A stretch of DNA of 64,000 nucleotides from Treponema medium (GCF_017161265.1 NZ_CP031393.1:620001-684000), one strand, 5' to 3'; counted from the stretch's first letter, positions 53,494 to 63,448 are shown. Numbers and translations: made by a program. The notes: generated by a model not told the origin, from the letters alone.

Positions 53494-54318
53494 ATGAAGC
53501 AATTTATTATCGAACAAAAGCCGGATAGTAAGGGTATGCTCACCTTGAGCGGCAAAGCTTTTATATACTTGGTAAAGGTACGGCGCATGCGAGAAGGCGA
53601 TATCCTACCGGCGCTGCTGCCGCAAAGCGGCGCTGCCGATATGGTCATCGATTCGATAAATACCGCAAAAAAAACACTGCGGTTAAAGCGGCAAGCAGCG
53701 CCACTCGGTGTGTCTGAAACAGCTGCTATGGGTGCAACCAACCAAGCCGCAAACTGTTCGCTTGCGTATGCCGCACCTGCTGCCGACCTTATCTTGCTGC
53801 AATGGGTGCTCAAAGGCTCTAAAACCGACACGATTATCAGGCAGGCGACGGAGGCAGGCGTGTGCGCCGTTTTACCGGTAATTGGCGAATTTTCCATTGC
53901 AAAAAAACAAAACCCTGCACAGCTGGAACGGTTCAGGCGCATTATCAAAGAGGCACGGCAGCAATCCGGTTCTCCGGTCGGTACCGTCGTTATGGAACCG
54001 GCGCCGCTTGCCGAAATGCTCAACACCTTAAAAACGCTTGTACCGGCTGCTACTACCGTGTTTGCTCAGTGCAGCGAAGCCGCCGAGGCGTCCGTCGGAT
54101 TTCACCAACTGCTTGCAGAAAAGCCTTCCCACATCGTACTGGCAATCGGAGCGGAGGGAGGCATAAGCCCCGCGGAAGCAGCGGTACTCCGCGAAGCGGC
54201 ATTCCAAACCATTCATTTTAAAACGAACGTATTACGTGCAGAAACCGCCGCACTGTATGCGATTGCAGCGGCACAAACTATTATAAACGAGGCTGACCAA
54301 TGGCAATTACCCGTATAA
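53494..54318 (+). CDS. rsmE: 16S rRNA m3U1498 methyltransferase RsmE
   Basis: 274 residues. An N-terminal PUA-like domain (LSGKAFIYLVKVRRMREGD) and a C-terminal SPOUT knot (VLAIGAEGGISPAEAAVLRE, LRAETAALYAIAA) identify RsmE, which methylates N3 of U1498 in 16S rRNA. It begins 17 bases after ctpA and overlaps wecG by 19 bases, so the three are probably one transcript. Confidence 0.9.
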   Translation: MKQFIIEQKPDSKGMLTLSGKAFIYLVKVRRMREGDILPALLPQSGAADMVIDSINTAKKTLRLKRQAAPLGVSETAAMGATNQAANCSLAYAAPAADLILLQWVLKGSKTDTIIRQATEAGVCAVLPVIGEFSIAKKQNPAQLERFRRIIKEARQQSGSPVGTVVMEPAPLAEMLNTLKTLVPAATTVFAQCSEAAEASVGFHQLLAEKPSHIVLAIGAEGGISPAEAAVLREAAFQTIHFKTNVLRAETAALYAIAAAQTIINEADQWQLPV

Positions 54319-55037
54319 ACCTCTTAACAATCCCCATCGATATTCTCCCCGACGAAGATATAGAACAAACCGTAATGGATATGTTGGACAAAGGCGAACC
54401 GCAGCATATTGTGTTCATCACAATCTGGGATTTACTCAGGGCTCGGCGTGATACGGAATTCCGTACAATGCTGAAGCAAGCGGCACTCTGCCTTCCGCTT
54501 TCAAAAAGTTTATTAAAAGCGGCGCAGTTCCTCAAACTTCCCGTACCGATTAGACGCGACTCCTTTGATATGATTATCAGAATCTTGAATATTATCGATT
54601 CTCACTATAAAACGCTCTATTTATTGGGCGGACGTGCCCAAAACCTACTCGATGCTGAACGTAATGTACACGTAACCTTTCCGGGTATCGGTATTGTCGG
54701 CCGTTTTAACGGCTTTTACCGCAAGAATATGGAACCGGATATTCTCCTTTCGATTGTCAAAGCCCATCCCGCCCTGTTGATTGCCGGAAACGGTATTCCC
54801 GGCGGCGTTCGATGGATTCATCGGAATAAAGCGACATTACCCGCAAGCATCTTTATCCACGACAACGATATCATCGATATCTTTGCAAAACGTAAAAAAC
54901 GTATTTCGGACGCTGCATTTCGGAAAGGACACGAGTTTTGGCCGCAGCTGCTGCGCAATCCTTTTAAAGTATTTTACGTATTCCGCTACCTTCTCTTTTT
55001 GCTGATTGTGCTGTTCTACCGGCTATTTAGAACATAA
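54300..55037 (+). CDS. WecG/TagA/CpsF-family glycosyltransferase
   Basis: 245 residues of the GT26 fold: ALCLPLSKSLLKAAQF, LYLLGGRAQNLLDAE, and LLIAGNGIPGGVRWIHRNKA resemble the donor-binding loops. It would transfer a UDP-sugar to a lipid-linked acceptor in envelope polysaccharide synthesis. A C-terminal hydrophobic stretch (FRYLLFLLIVLFYRLF) may tether it to the membrane. It overlaps rsmE by 19 bases; no other polysaccharide genes are near. Confidence 0.8.
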   Translation: MAITRINLLTIPIDILPDEDIEQTVMDMLDKGEPQHIVFITIWDLLRARRDTEFRTMLKQAALCLPLSKSLLKAAQFLKLPVPIRRDSFDMIIRILNIIDSHYKTLYLLGGRAQNLLDAERNVHVTFPGIGIVGRFNGFYRKNMEPDILLSIVKAHPALLIAGNGIPGGVRWIHRNKATLPASIFIHDNDIIDIFAKRKKRISDAAFRKGHEFWPQLLRNPFKVFYVFRYLLFLLIVLFYRLFRT

Positions 55038-55113
55038 GGCGGTCTAACTTCGGCTGCAGGTACAAAATTCATATTTTGTTCGACCGGTGCATTTTAAGGA
55101 CATACATACAACC

Positions 55114-56391
55114 ATGAAAGAGCATTACTTACTTGATACGGAAACCGTAAAGACCTACCTTGTTGAAGAGCTTCGGCTATTTTCGCCGAATGAACCGCTC
55201 GATGCGGAAGAAATCGGGGACGGAAATATCAACTATGTATTCCGTGTACGTTCGCGCACCAGCGGAAAAAGCATTATTGTAAAGCAGGCAGACCGGTTGC
55301 TCCGATCATCGGGGCGTCCGCTCGATATTACCCGCAGTAGGAGAGAAGCGGACGCACTCCGCATTTATGCAGCCCTTACCCCGCAGTTCGTACCCCGTAT
55401 TTACGCCTACGACGATACAATGAGCGCTATCTGTATGGAAGATATTTCCTATTGCGGTAATTTACGGAAGGAACTGATGGCAGGGCGTCCGCTTCCGGCG
55501 AGTTTTGCGGAAAACGCAGCATCCTTTTTGGCCGATGCAGTTTTTCCGACAAGCGATCTATTTTTGCCGCCGGAAGAAAAAAAGGAGCGGGTAAAAGCTT
55601 TTATCAATCCCGAGCTGTGCGCAATTTCCGAAACGCTTGTATTTTCCGAGCCGTACTGCAACGGGAAAAAACGCAACCGCATCACCCCCGGTAACGAGGC
55701 CTTTGTACAAAAAACGCTTTACAATGATGAAGTCCTTAAAGCTGAGGTTGCTTCGTTACGAGAAATCTTTATGAATAAGGCAGAGGCGCTTATCCACGGT
55801 GATTTGCATACGGGTTCGATCTTTATCGGCAACACTATCGACGTACCTATCAATACGAATACCACTCCCGATAGGAATGCGACAAGCGAGCCATGTATGA
55901 AAATTATCGACCCCGAATTTGCCTTTTACGGCCCAATCGGATATGATCTCGGCAATATTATCGCTAATCTTTATTGTGCATGGATGTATGCCGCTTTTAC
56001 CCGCAAAAAGCTCTCCGCCGCCGATAATTTTATCGAGCGAATGGCTGCTGCAATCGAAGCGCTTCCACAGCTTTTTACCGCAAAGGCATTGAAACGGTGT
56101 AACACCGTTCCATTAAGCGACCCGCTCTACAACGAACGGTATATCCGGCGACGGATCGCTGAAATACTCGTCGATGCCTACGGCTTTGCCGGTACAGAAA
56201 TCATCCGCCGAACTATCGGGGACACAAAAACTGCTGAATTCGATGCGATGGGTTCAGATCCGCGGCGTGTTACTATGGAACGTATCATAATCAAGATAGG
56301 CTGTAGGCTCATTAAGCGGCGGCGGCAAGCGAATATTGGTGCACTCACGATTACATACTTTAAAAAAGCTCTTTTAAAAAGCAGGGTATAA
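55114..56391 (+). CDS. mtnK: S-methyl-5-thioribose kinase
   Basis: 425 residues of the aminoglycoside-phosphotransferase-like kinase fold. EIGDGNINYVFRV is the ATP loop of MtnK, IVKQADRLLR the lysine region, IHGDLHTGSIFI the catalytic Asp and IDPEFAFYGPIGYDLGN the metal-binding Asp. It phosphorylates methylthioribose in methionine salvage. I choose ATG 55114; an upstream GTG lies in a decayed family D repeat (55050-55097), whose TTTTAAGGA end supplies an AAGGA 13 bases from the ATG. Confidence 0.88.
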   Translation: MKEHYLLDTETVKTYLVEELRLFSPNEPLDAEEIGDGNINYVFRVRSRTSGKSIIVKQADRLLRSSGRPLDITRSRREADALRIYAALTPQFVPRIYAYDDTMSAICMEDISYCGNLRKELMAGRPLPASFAENAASFLADAVFPTSDLFLPPEEKKERVKAFINPELCAISETLVFSEPYCNGKKRNRITPGNEAFVQKTLYNDEVLKAEVASLREIFMNKAEALIHGDLHTGSIFIGNTIDVPINTNTTPDRNATSEPCMKIIDPEFAFYGPIGYDLGNIIANLYCAWMYAAFTRKKLSAADNFIERMAAAIEALPQLFTAKALKRCNTVPLSDPLYNERYIRRRIAEILVDAYGFAGTEIIRRTIGDTKTAEFDAMGSDPRRVTMERIIIKIGCRLIKRRRQANIGALTITYFKKALLKSRV

Positions 56392-56469
56392 ATGAGAAAG
56401 GCCTTGCGCTAAACTTGCAAAGACATCGGCGATACCCCCAGACCAACAACCATTACCATTATGTAACAG

Positions 56470-57690
56470 TCACCCATCGATAAACGGAGCACATAGCCAC
56501 GTCAGCTCGTGTTTATTTGCAGTAAGATGAACGATTTTTGAGTGGGGAATTTCCGCAAAGCGGCGGATGGTATCGAAATCGGGCGCCCCCTGCATTTTGA
56601 TTGTACAGATAAATTTTGAACAAAGGCCGCTTGCCCGCCACCGTTCAATCCATTCCAGTAAGCGAGGAGGATAACAGATAACATCGGAACACACCCAATC
56701 CTGTTTACCGAGACTTTCGGGAGTTAATGTAAATGCGTCATGCTGCATAAAGGTAATCCGCGGTTCACGCATCAAAAAATCCGCCAGCGGGCTTCGGTCG
56801 ATAGCAGTTATCTCTGCCCTCAGATTATTCAGCACCCATGTCCAACCGCCGGGACAGGCCCCCGCATCCACACAATGTGAGCCGCGCTGAGGTAATGCCC
56901 ACTCTACCGGTATTACCGATGAAACAGCCCCTCCCTTTTGCTCTGCAGCAACAGCTTTTGTAGGCAGGGAGTGTGTTTCGGTATTGCGTGTTTCAGCGTC
57001 GGGTGTTTCAGCGATGCGAGTTTCAGTGTAGTTGGTTTCGGTGGCACGAGTTTCGGCAGAGCGCCGATAGTAAAAATCCAACAGGGATAAGGCTTCCCAT
57101 AATTTAAGATAGGCGCGGCTTGGCGGATTTTGATGGTCTTCAGTAAAACGGATAACGCCAAGTGGAAACGGTGACGACGTTCTTGCAGACGCAAGCAAGG
57201 TATGTTCATCCAACAGCGACCACACCCCCATACCGGCAAGCGGCACGGTATAAGGAAACGGTTTTTCTTTTTTGCTGATATACGGCAGCTTTGCCCCAAT
57301 CAATTCCGCCCGCCTAAAACAGTTAAGCGGATAGTGCGCCCAATTTCGCTGAATACCTCGCAACAGCTCCGCAGCTTCTCCAATACTGCGGAACCGCACC
57401 ACAAACGGTTCTTCCCAACACAGCTGCTTCCAAAATACTTCCTGCCGTATATCTTCACAGTACACAAGCTTGCTTGTCTGAACCGGTACACTGTTCACCT
57501 TAAAATCACTATAGCCATTGGAAGCGGAAAAAAAACGCCACATACGCCCGGGCAAACCATTAGCCTGCAAAGCTAACTCATCATCCAAATGCGATTCAAA
57601 ACCTTTTACCGGTATCCATGCCTTACCGGCTAACTTACAAATAGAACCATAAGGTTTTGCAGCGGCAATTTTACACAAATCCATCGTCAT
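56470..57690 (-). CDS. RlmM-like 2'-O-ribose rRNA methyltransferase
   Basis: 406 residues. The C-terminal half is an RrmJ/FtsJ-type domain: VDAGACPGGWTWVL (SAM loop), WVCSDVICYP (catalytic Asp), CTIKMQG (Lys). The N-terminal half resembles the THUMP region of RlmM, which methylates C2498 of 23S rRNA. Between them, residues about 210-240 form six near-identical five-residue units beginning Glu-Thr, encoded by a 15-base tandem repeat (56965-57060), a flexible linker. No clear ribosome site; start at ATG 57690 or 57684. Confidence 0.75.
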   Translation of the reverse strand: MTMDLCKIAAAKPYGSICKLAGKAWIPVKGFESHLDDELALQANGLPGRMWRFFSASNGYSDFKVNSVPVQTSKLVYCEDIRQEVFWKQLCWEEPFVVRFRSIGEAAELLRGIQRNWAHYPLNCFRRAELIGAKLPYISKKEKPFPYTVPLAGMGVWSLLDEHTLLASARTSSPFPLGVIRFTEDHQNPPSRAYLKLWEALSLLDFYYRRSAETRATETNYTETRIAETPDAETRNTETHSLPTKAVAAEQKGGAVSSVIPVEWALPQRGSHCVDAGACPGGWTWVLNNLRAEITAIDRSPLADFLMREPRITFMQHDAFTLTPESLGKQDWVCSDVICYPPRLLEWIERWRASGLCSKFICTIKMQGAPDFDTIRRFAEIPHSKIVHLTANKHELTWLCAPFIDG

Positions 57691-57950
57691 AATAGTATTG
57701 GGCTGCTTGGGATTCTATCATATCTCTATACTTTTTGGACAGCCCTGTTCGTTTTGGGCGAAAGATGTCTGCGATTCCATAAAATACTATGCAGTGCTTA
57801 AATTGCAATAATAGACATATTTTTCCTTGCAGATTGCACTTTTCCATGGTATAATTATTTCTATGTAATGATTTGTCGGTAAACACGGTTTTTTTACCCA
57901 ATGTTTACGGTTGATGTGCATAAAAAATATTATGTTATATGGAAAAACGA

Positions 57951-57991
57951 TTGACAAGATGAAAAATATGTATATAATACCCCCCCCCCCC
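57951..57991 (+). promoter_or_regulatory. Consensus promoter followed by a C12 tract
   Basis: TTGACA (57951-57956), a 16-base spacer and TATAAT (57973-57978), then A and twelve C in a row (57980-57991). The tract covers the expected transcription start. The downstream sequence is not coding but a chain of hairpin elements, ending upstream of the second chemoreceptor gene. Confidence 0.75.
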
Positions 57992-57993
57992 AT

Positions 57994-58400
57994 CTTTTGG
58001 AAATATACGACGCATCTGCGTTGTCGCTTCATAAAAAACAGTCCTCGACGTATCAGAAGCGGCACGGATGCCGCTGGTTCCAAGCTGCAGCAAGTTTTTC
58101 GTCAGAAAAACTTGTCGTTGGACAGCGTACACGGACGTACGCTGTCCAACATGCCTGCGGGTGTTTTTTATACGCTCCTAGCATCTGCATCGTCTATTTC
58201 CAAAAGACTTTTTTTCGCAATATACAGCACATCTACTGTGTCGCTTCTCTGACAGGATGTCAGTGGTTCCATACAATATCGAGTTTTTCGTTTATGAAAA
58301 ACTCGAAGTTCAGAAATGTCCACGGATGGATATTTCTGAACGATGGCATCCGTGCCGCTGGTGAAAATCCTCAACGTATCAAAATATCCATAAACGGATG
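57994..58400 (+). repeat. Array of family A and twin-hairpin elements, possible structured RNA
   Basis: Starts with the family A arm CTTTTGGAAATATACGACGC, whose partner is at 58171-58206. Within and after it are two twin-hairpin modules: CAAGTTTTTC/GAAAAACTTG (58091-58114) with a perfect 14-bp stem GTTGGACAGCGTAC, loop ACGGAC (58117-58150); and CGAGTTTTTC/GAAAAACTCG (58280-58305) with GTTCAGAAATGTCC, loop ACGGAT (58308-58341). GGATGTC and GGCATCC close the second module. The frames crossing it have no protein features. The promoter at 57951 could transcribe it. Confidence 0.6.
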
Positions 58401-58451
58401 TAAAAATATCAATTCCGGATAATCCATTTCTATATTATTCTTTAGGGGTTT

Positions 58452-58547
58452 CCAAAGGGTACTCCCTTTGGTCGATATTTTTCTTTTTTTAGGGTCGTAG
58501 GGAGCTTTTTTTCTTTTTATCGAAAAAAAAGAAAAAAAGCTCCCTAC
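58452..58547. repeat. Family C hairpins upstream of the chemoreceptor
   Basis: CCAAAGGG/CCCTTTGG (58452-58471) and a 17-bp perfect stem GTAGGGAGCTTTTTTTC (58497-58513 with 58531-58547), inverted relative to 13015-13111. The second stem ends two bases before the ribosome site AAAGGAGG of the chemoreceptor gene and could act as terminator or translation control. Confidence 0.7.
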
Positions 58548-58563
58548 ACAAAGGAGGTTCACA

Positions 58564-60654
58564 ATGAAACATCGCTTTTCACTTAGGAACAAATTGATGC
58601 TTGTATTCGGTGCATTGATTTTTGTAGCCGGATTCACTCTTGCGCTTATCGGAGTGCGTACAGCACGTAAAGCCGTAACCGAAAAAGTAAAAACACACCT
58701 TATCGACAAGGCAACCGATGTTGCCGAAATACTTGACGGACGGGTTAATGCATTCTTTCAATTTTTGGAAGGCATAACCAGAATGCCCGTATTGCGCGAT
58801 AATACCATTACATTTAGAGAAAAAATGGCAATACTTGCCGAAGAAGCAAAATTCAATTCCATTATCAGTGAATTATATATCACCGATAAAAGCGGAAACT
58901 TATACAACTTAGACGGATCTGAGATAGCGTTTAATAATACAAAATGGTTTCAAGCAAGTATAAACGGGGAAAAAAATACGACGGAACCCTATATCGATTC
59001 ACAAAATAACATATTTATAACTTTTTCTTTACCGGTGTATGATGACAATAGGAATATTATCGGAGTATTGGGTGCCGATGTTGACGGCTTATGGCTCACC
59101 GATCAAATTGACGATATTGTGGTTGGCAAAACAGGATATTGTTATATTTTAGGTCTTACGGGAACGACCATCGCTTCAAAAGACTTTACAGAAGTTGAAA
59201 AAATGGAGAATGCACAAGAGACAGTAAAAACCGATTCGACTTTCAAATCTATTGCGTCCTTTGAAAAAATGGCGGTAGAAATCGACGAGCCTTCAATCGG
59301 TTTTTATGAATACAAGGGAATAAGCAAAATAGCCTCCTATGCCACTATGAAAACAACCGGCTGGACGGTAATCATCTCTGCTCCGGTTGAAGAGTTTATG
59401 GGAACAATAAGCGAGCTGCGTCTCGAAATGATTATTATCGGTTTCAGCATTTTAGCGGTAAGTTTGATTATCGTCTTTTTTGTTGCCCGTGCAATGATAA
59501 AGCCTATCAATGTTGTTGTTAGCGCCCTCAAAGATATAGCGCAAGGCGAAGGCGATTTAACGGTGCGTCTGCCGGTGCACGGCAACGACGAAGTAACCGA
59601 TTTATCGGAATACTTTAATGAAACAATTGAAAAAATTGGAGCAGCGATTAAATCCGTCGGTGAAAGCAGTGAAGATATGACCAATATCGGTAACGAGCTT
59701 GCTTCAAACATGAACGAAACGGCCAGCGCCGTTAATCAAATCAGCGCCAATATCGACGGAGTAAAGCAGCAGGCAATGACCCAAGCAGCCAGCGTTACCG
59801 AAACGGCTGCAACTGTCGAAGAAATTGTTCGCACCATTAAGCAGCTGAATAATAGCATCGAAACGCAGGCAGCGAGCGTTGCGCAATCCTCATCTTCTGT
59901 AGAAGAAATGGTTGCGAATATCGCCTCCATCGGACAGACGCTCGGCAAAACCGACGACGTAATCAAAAGCCTTACAACCGCAACCGGCGACGGCAAAGCA
60001 ACGCTCGTTACCTCCAATACCGTAACGCAGAAGATTGCAGAAGAATCAGGTTCGCTGATGGAAGCATCGAGCGTTATTCAGCATATTGCATCTCAAACCA
60101 ATCTGCTCGCGATGAACGCTGCGATTGAGGCGGCTCATGCGGGAGAAGCAGGCAAAGGCTTTGCCGTCGTTGCGGACGAAATCCGCAAACTCGCGGAAGA
60201 ATCCTCAACGCAAGGTAAAACCATCACCACAACGCTAAAAACCTTATCGGGAGAAATCGAAACCCTCTCCGCTTCTTCAAAAACGGTAGAAGAAAAGTTC
60301 AATGCGATTTTCACTCTTGCCGAACAGGTTAAGGATATGAGTAACAGGCTTACCGAAGCGATGCGGGAACAGGAAAACGGCAGCAGAGAGGTACTTACCG
60401 CCATTAAGAGCATCAACACCGTTACGGTGGAAGTACAGGCAGGTTCGGAAGAAATGCTGAAAGGCGGCGAAGGCGTTGCAGTCGAAATGCGGAAACTCGA
60501 CGACCTTACGCGCGTCATCACCGAAAGCATGAACGAGATGGCCTCCGGCGCGGTGCAGATTAGCAATGCCGTGCAGGAAGTAAATGAGATCAGTCAAAAG
60601 AATAAGCGGAGTATTGAGAGCTTGGCGGAGGAAGTGTCTAAATTCAAAGTCTAG
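58564..60654 (+). CDS. Methyl-accepting chemotaxis protein, second copy
   Basis: 696 residues with the same plan as 10922-13018: helix near 10-30, dCache-type sensor (about 35-280), helix (about 285-310), HAMP ([19 protein letters not shown]) and signalling coiled coil with [20 protein letters not shown]. The HAMP and signalling halves are almost the same in both receptors; the sensors are clearly diverged (for example [13 protein letters not shown] against [13 protein letters not shown]). Strong ribosome site AAAGGAGG. Flanked on both sides by family C elements. Confidence 0.92.
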   Translation: MKHRFSLRNKLMLVFGALIFVAGFTLALIGVRTARKAVTEKVKTHLIDKATDVAEILDGRVNAFFQFLEGITRMPVLRDNTITFREKMAILAEEAKFNSIISELYITDKSGNLYNLDGSEIAFNNTKWFQASINGEKNTTEPYIDSQNNIFITFSLPVYDDNRNIIGVLGADVDGLWLTDQIDDIVVGKTGYCYILGLTGTTIASKDFTEVEKMENAQETVKTDSTFKSIASFEKMAVEIDEPSIGFYEYKGISKIASYATMKTTGWTVIISAPVEEFMGTISELRLEMIIIGFSILAVSLIIVFFVARAMIKPINVVVSALKDIAQGEGDLTVRLPVHGNDEVTDLSEYFNETIEKIGAAIKSVGESSEDMTNIGNELASNMNETASAVNQISANIDGVKQQAMTQAASVTETAATVEEIVRTIKQLNNSIETQAASVAQSSSSVEEMVANIASIGQTLGKTDDVIKSLTTATGDGKATLVTSNTVTQKIAEESGSLMEASSVIQHIASQTNLLAMNAAIEAAHAGEAGKGFAVVADEIRKLAEESSTQGKTITTTLKTLSGEIETLSASSKTVEEKFNAIFTLAEQVKDMSNRLTEAMREQENGSREVLTAIKSINTVTVEVQAGSEEMLKGGEGVAVEMRKLDDLTRVITESMNEMASGAVQISNAVQEVNEISQKNKRSIESLAEEVSKFKV

Positions 60655-60655
60655 A

Positions 60656-60779
60656 CTTTTGAAAATATACGGCGCATCTACTGCGTCGTTACGCAAAAGC
60701 GAATGCTCAACGTACAGCAAGTACGCCTCCGCTTCGCTTTTGCTAAACTCCTTGTGTCTACACCGTCTATTTTCAAAAG
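60656..60779. repeat. Palindromic repeat, family A, inverted 124-base copy
   Basis: Outer arms CTTTTGAAAATATACGG and CCGTCTATTTTCAAAAG; inner stem GCAAAAGCGAA/TTCGCTTTTGC (60693-60703 with 60733-60743). It starts two bases after the chemoreceptor stop codon. Same length as 17726-17849, but a different inner stem. Confidence 0.8.
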
Positions 60780-61239
60780 CGTTGGAAATAGTTTTTTCCG
60801 ATAAAAAGAAAACACACCCTATAACTCCCAAAAGAAAAACTACGGCTTAGGACTTTGCCCTAAGAACCCACTTTGATACCAGAGCTTAGTTCCGAACCAG
60901 AAGTTTAGCTATTATGATTTTTTACGAAAAATGCGTTTCAGGACAGCTAAGGACGGCGGAGGTTCCATGCAATAGCGGTGTTTTTGCCGCATGGCAAAAC
61001 TTGCAAGGGGCCGTCCAAAAACTGAAAGCCTATCGGCTTTTTCTGTAAGGAAATGAATTATCACATCCGCTAAAGCGGATTGCGTAACAGTTTTTAGACA
61101 GTTTTCTTAGATTTAGATGCAATGTTTAAAATTAAGTTGTTACTGTATAAAGACTTAATTTTAAACTCGCGGGGATGTCGAAAAAGTAACCAACTTTTGA
61201 GACATCACCAACGTACTATTTGAGCGGCTAAAAATAAAA
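60780..61239. repeat. Repeat-rich intergenic region
   Basis: 60786-60864 is a family C relative (CCGATAAAAAGAAAA, hairpin CTTAGG/CCTAAG). 60980-61000 is a single hairpin like the first of the twin module (GTTTTTGCC/GGCAAAAC). 61010-61105 forms a long imperfect hairpin (GTCCAAAAACTG, CAGTTTTTAGAC). 61093-61210 is a partial family B copy (GTTTAAAATTAAGT/ACTTAATTTTAAAC). No gene is supported. Confidence 0.65.
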
Positions 61240-61265
61240 AAAACGCTCGGCAGAGCGAGCGTTTT
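61240..61265 (-). terminator. Rho-independent terminator of the ribosomal operon
   Basis: AAAACGCTCG and CGAGCGTTTT form a 10-bp stem with loop GCAGAG. On the minus strand the stem continues into a T-rich stretch (TTTTTTTTATTTTT), as expected for termination after the last ribosomal-operon gene. A family D cruciform (AATTCAGCA/TGCTGAATT, 61274-61325) lies between it and the gene. Confidence 0.8.
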
Positions 61266-61352
61266 CGCGCACGAATTCAGCATCCTCTAAAATTAATATT
61301 TTATTCGGCTGCTGAATTTTAAGGAGCGTTTTTGTTCAGAGCGTAGTGTTAT

Positions 61353-61541
61353 TTACGCCTTAGCTTCGGCGGCTTTCTTGTTTTTCAGCATTGCACGGCC
61401 GACTTTTGAGATATTAACTTTCTTTCCGTCAATTTCCTGCTCATACAACAGCTTAACACCGGTTTGGCCGGTTACGGGGCATGTCCCCCGCCCATGATTG
61501 GGAACGCTTTTAATTCCCTTTCCGCGATGTGCTTTCGACAT
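61353..61541 (-). CDS. Small conserved basic protein downstream of rplQ
   Basis: 62 residues, highly basic: MSKAHRGKGIKSVPNHGRGT, then CPVTGQTGVKLLYE and KVNISKVGRAMLKNKK. The layout recalls a small ribosomal protein or a degenerate zinc ribbon with one Cys. It is the last gene of the ribosomal/rpoA operon, three bases after rplQ. I do not assign it to a named ribosomal protein. Confidence 0.65.
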   Translation of the reverse strand: MSKAHRGKGIKSVPNHGRGTCPVTGQTGVKLLYEQEIDGKKVNISKVGRAMLKNKKAAEAKA

Positions 61542-61544
61542 AGT

Positions 61545-61988
61545 TTAGCCCTCCGCTGCCTTTGACTTTGCAGCGCCCTTGTCTGCATCGTCTTTCTTTG
61601 CATCTGCCGACTTCTTCGTGCTCTTATCGAGCGTATAGTCAACTAGCTCTAAAATTGCAACCTGTGCGGCATCACCCTCACGTAAACCTAATTTAAGCAC
61701 GCGGGTATATCCGCCGTTTCGATCCTTCATACGCGGACCGATGTCGGTGAACAATTTATTCAAGATTGCCTCATCCCAAATATAGGTTGCAGCCTGCCGC
61801 CGATTATGTACTGAATCGACCTTAGCACGGGTAATAAGCTTTTCTGCGGTTCTCCGAATCTCCATCGCCTTTTGTTTTGTCGTAGTAATCCGCTCGTACT
61901 TAAACAGTGATGTAACCATGTTACGATGCAATGCGCGGCGATGTGCACTGGTACGTGAAAGCGGATTAAAGCCGTTTTTATGCTTCAT
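61545..61988 (-). CDS. rplQ: 50S ribosomal protein L17
   Basis: 147 residues. [19 protein letters not shown] and [20 protein letters not shown] are the signature of bL17. The C-terminal 25 residues form a Lys/Asp/Ala-rich tail ([20 protein letters not shown]) beyond the core. The start overlaps the end of rpoA by 11 bases. Confidence 0.95.
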   Translation of the reverse strand: MKHKNGFNPLSRTSAHRRALHRNMVTSLFKYERITTTKQKAMEIRRTAEKLITRAKVDSVHNRRQAATYIWDEAILNKLFTDIGPRMKDRNGGYTRVLKLGLREGDAAQVAILELVDYTLDKSTKKSADAKKDDADKGAAKSKAAEG

Positions 61989-63033
61989 CTGTTTCTTCCT
62001 TTTGTCTCGATAACTTGATCGAATTTTTTAAATGACTGTAATCAGTCATACCCAAACTCAAATTACGTTCCGCCAACTTTTCTTGTATTTCCTGCAAACT
62101 CTTCTTTCCGACATTTCGAGTTTTCGAAATCTCATCCTCGGTCATCATTGTCAAATCGCGGATTGTTGAAACGTTTGCGTTTTTCAAACAATTGGAAGCC
62201 CGCACGGAAAGATCAAGTTCGGTGATCGGTGTGTCAAGCAATTGCTTTATCATTTCATCGCTTTCATCGGATTCATCATCGCTGATCAATTCATTTTCGT
62301 TAAAATTGACAAAAACGGTAAAATGTTCTTTCGCAATTTTCGCAGCTTCTGCTAACGCATCCTCAGGTCGTATGGTGCCATCCGTCCAGATTTCAAGCAC
62401 AAGCTTGTCGTAATCGTTACGCTGCCCTACTCTGCACGGTTGAATTTCATAACTGACTTTCCGAACCGGGCTAAAGATGGTATCCAACGAGATCGTCCCG
62501 ACAACTTCGACATATTTTTCGTTCGTTTCTGCCGGTACATAACCGCGGCCGAAATCAACCTGAACCTCTATCTCAACATGAGCATTATCCATCAGCTCCA
62601 TAATATGGAGATCATCGGATAAAATTTCAAGCTGACCGGGTTTTGCAAAATCGGCCGCACTAACAGAACAGGGGCCTTTAAAATCAAACAAAAAGACATC
62701 TTGTTCAATCTCATTCGGGAGCCGCAGCCGCATTTGTTTTAGGTTATTCAAAACTTCCATTGTGTCTTCGGTTACGTTTGGAATTGCTTCAAACTCGCTT
62801 GAGATACCATGCGGAACATCATCAGCATCGTAAGAGGTAATTTTTACAGCGGAAATAGCATACCCTTGTATTGAAGACAACAAAACACGCCGCAAACAAT
62901 TGCCGATCGTTGTACCGAAGCCTGTTTCAAAGGGAGACGCCGTAAACTTACCATAGCTGTCATTTGAGACATCTGCTGCAAATTCCAGACCTTTTGGTTT
63001 TTTGAATCCTTTCAAAAGATTTTTACGAGCCAT
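61978..63033 (-). CDS. rpoA: RNA polymerase alpha subunit
   Basis: 351 residues, full length. The N-terminal domain ([20 protein letters not shown]) mediates dimerisation and core assembly; a linker with [13 protein letters not shown] follows; the C-terminal domain ([35 protein letters not shown]) contacts UP elements and activators. Ribosome site AAGGAG. Standard position between rpsK and rplQ. Confidence 0.97.
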   Translation of the reverse strand: MARKNLLKGFKKPKGLEFAADVSNDSYGKFTASPFETGFGTTIGNCLRRVLLSSIQGYAISAVKITSYDADDVPHGISSEFEAIPNVTEDTMEVLNNLKQMRLRLPNEIEQDVFLFDFKGPCSVSAADFAKPGQLEILSDDLHIMELMDNAHVEIEVQVDFGRGYVPAETNEKYVEVVGTISLDTIFSPVRKVSYEIQPCRVGQRNDYDKLVLEIWTDGTIRPEDALAEAAKIAKEHFTVFVNFNENELISDDESDESDEMIKQLLDTPITELDLSVRASNCLKNANVSTIRDLTMMTEDEISKTRNVGKKSLQEIQEKLAERNLSLGMTDYSHLKNSIKLSRQKEETDEA

Positions 63034-63048
63034 TTAAACTCCTTTTTA

Positions 63049-63432
63049 TTAGATACGGCGAGTCTTGCGGGGACGGCAACCGTTATGCGGAATAGGAGTT
63101 ACGTCATTAATAGAGCGAACTTTTAACCCCATAACGCCAAGCGTTCTGATTGCGGATTCGCGGCCGACACCGGGTCCCTTCACAAATACGTGAACTTCTC
63201 GCAATCCATACTGCTGAACACGCTGTACAGCCGTTTCTGCGACCGTCTGTGCAGCAAAGGGGGTCGATTTTTTCGCACCGTTAAATCCTAATCCACCGGA
63301 GGACGCCCAAGACAACGCATTGCCTTTCAAATCGGTTATGGTAATAATGGTATTATTAAAGGTTGCCTGAATATAGACATTTCCTTCATATACGCTTTTC
63401 TTTTCTTTTCGTTTTTTTGCAGTTGTAGCCAC
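63049..63432 (-). CDS. rpsK: 30S ribosomal protein S11
   Basis: 127 residues. [20 protein letters not shown] and the C-terminal [30 protein letters not shown] are uS11 signatures. The protein lines the mRNA path on the platform. GGAGGAT before the start; 16 bases after rpsM. Confidence 0.97.
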   Translation of the reverse strand: MATTAKKRKEKKSVYEGNVYIQATFNNTIITITDLKGNALSWASSGGLGFNGAKKSTPFAAQTVAETAVQRVQQYGLREVHVFVKGPGVGRESAIRTLGVMGLKVRSINDVTPIPHNGCRPRKTRRI

Positions 63433-63448
63433 AGCTTATCCTCCAAAA

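Noticed and set aside
57911-58422. Overlapping plus-strand frames downstream of the C12 promoter
   Set aside because: They run through palindromic repeats, so both strands give similar nonsense frames; no ribosome site or protein-like composition.
61010-61105. Long hairpin as a CRISPR-like or riboswitch element
   Set aside because: Only one imperfect inverted repeat is present, with no regular spacing or conserved aptamer motif.
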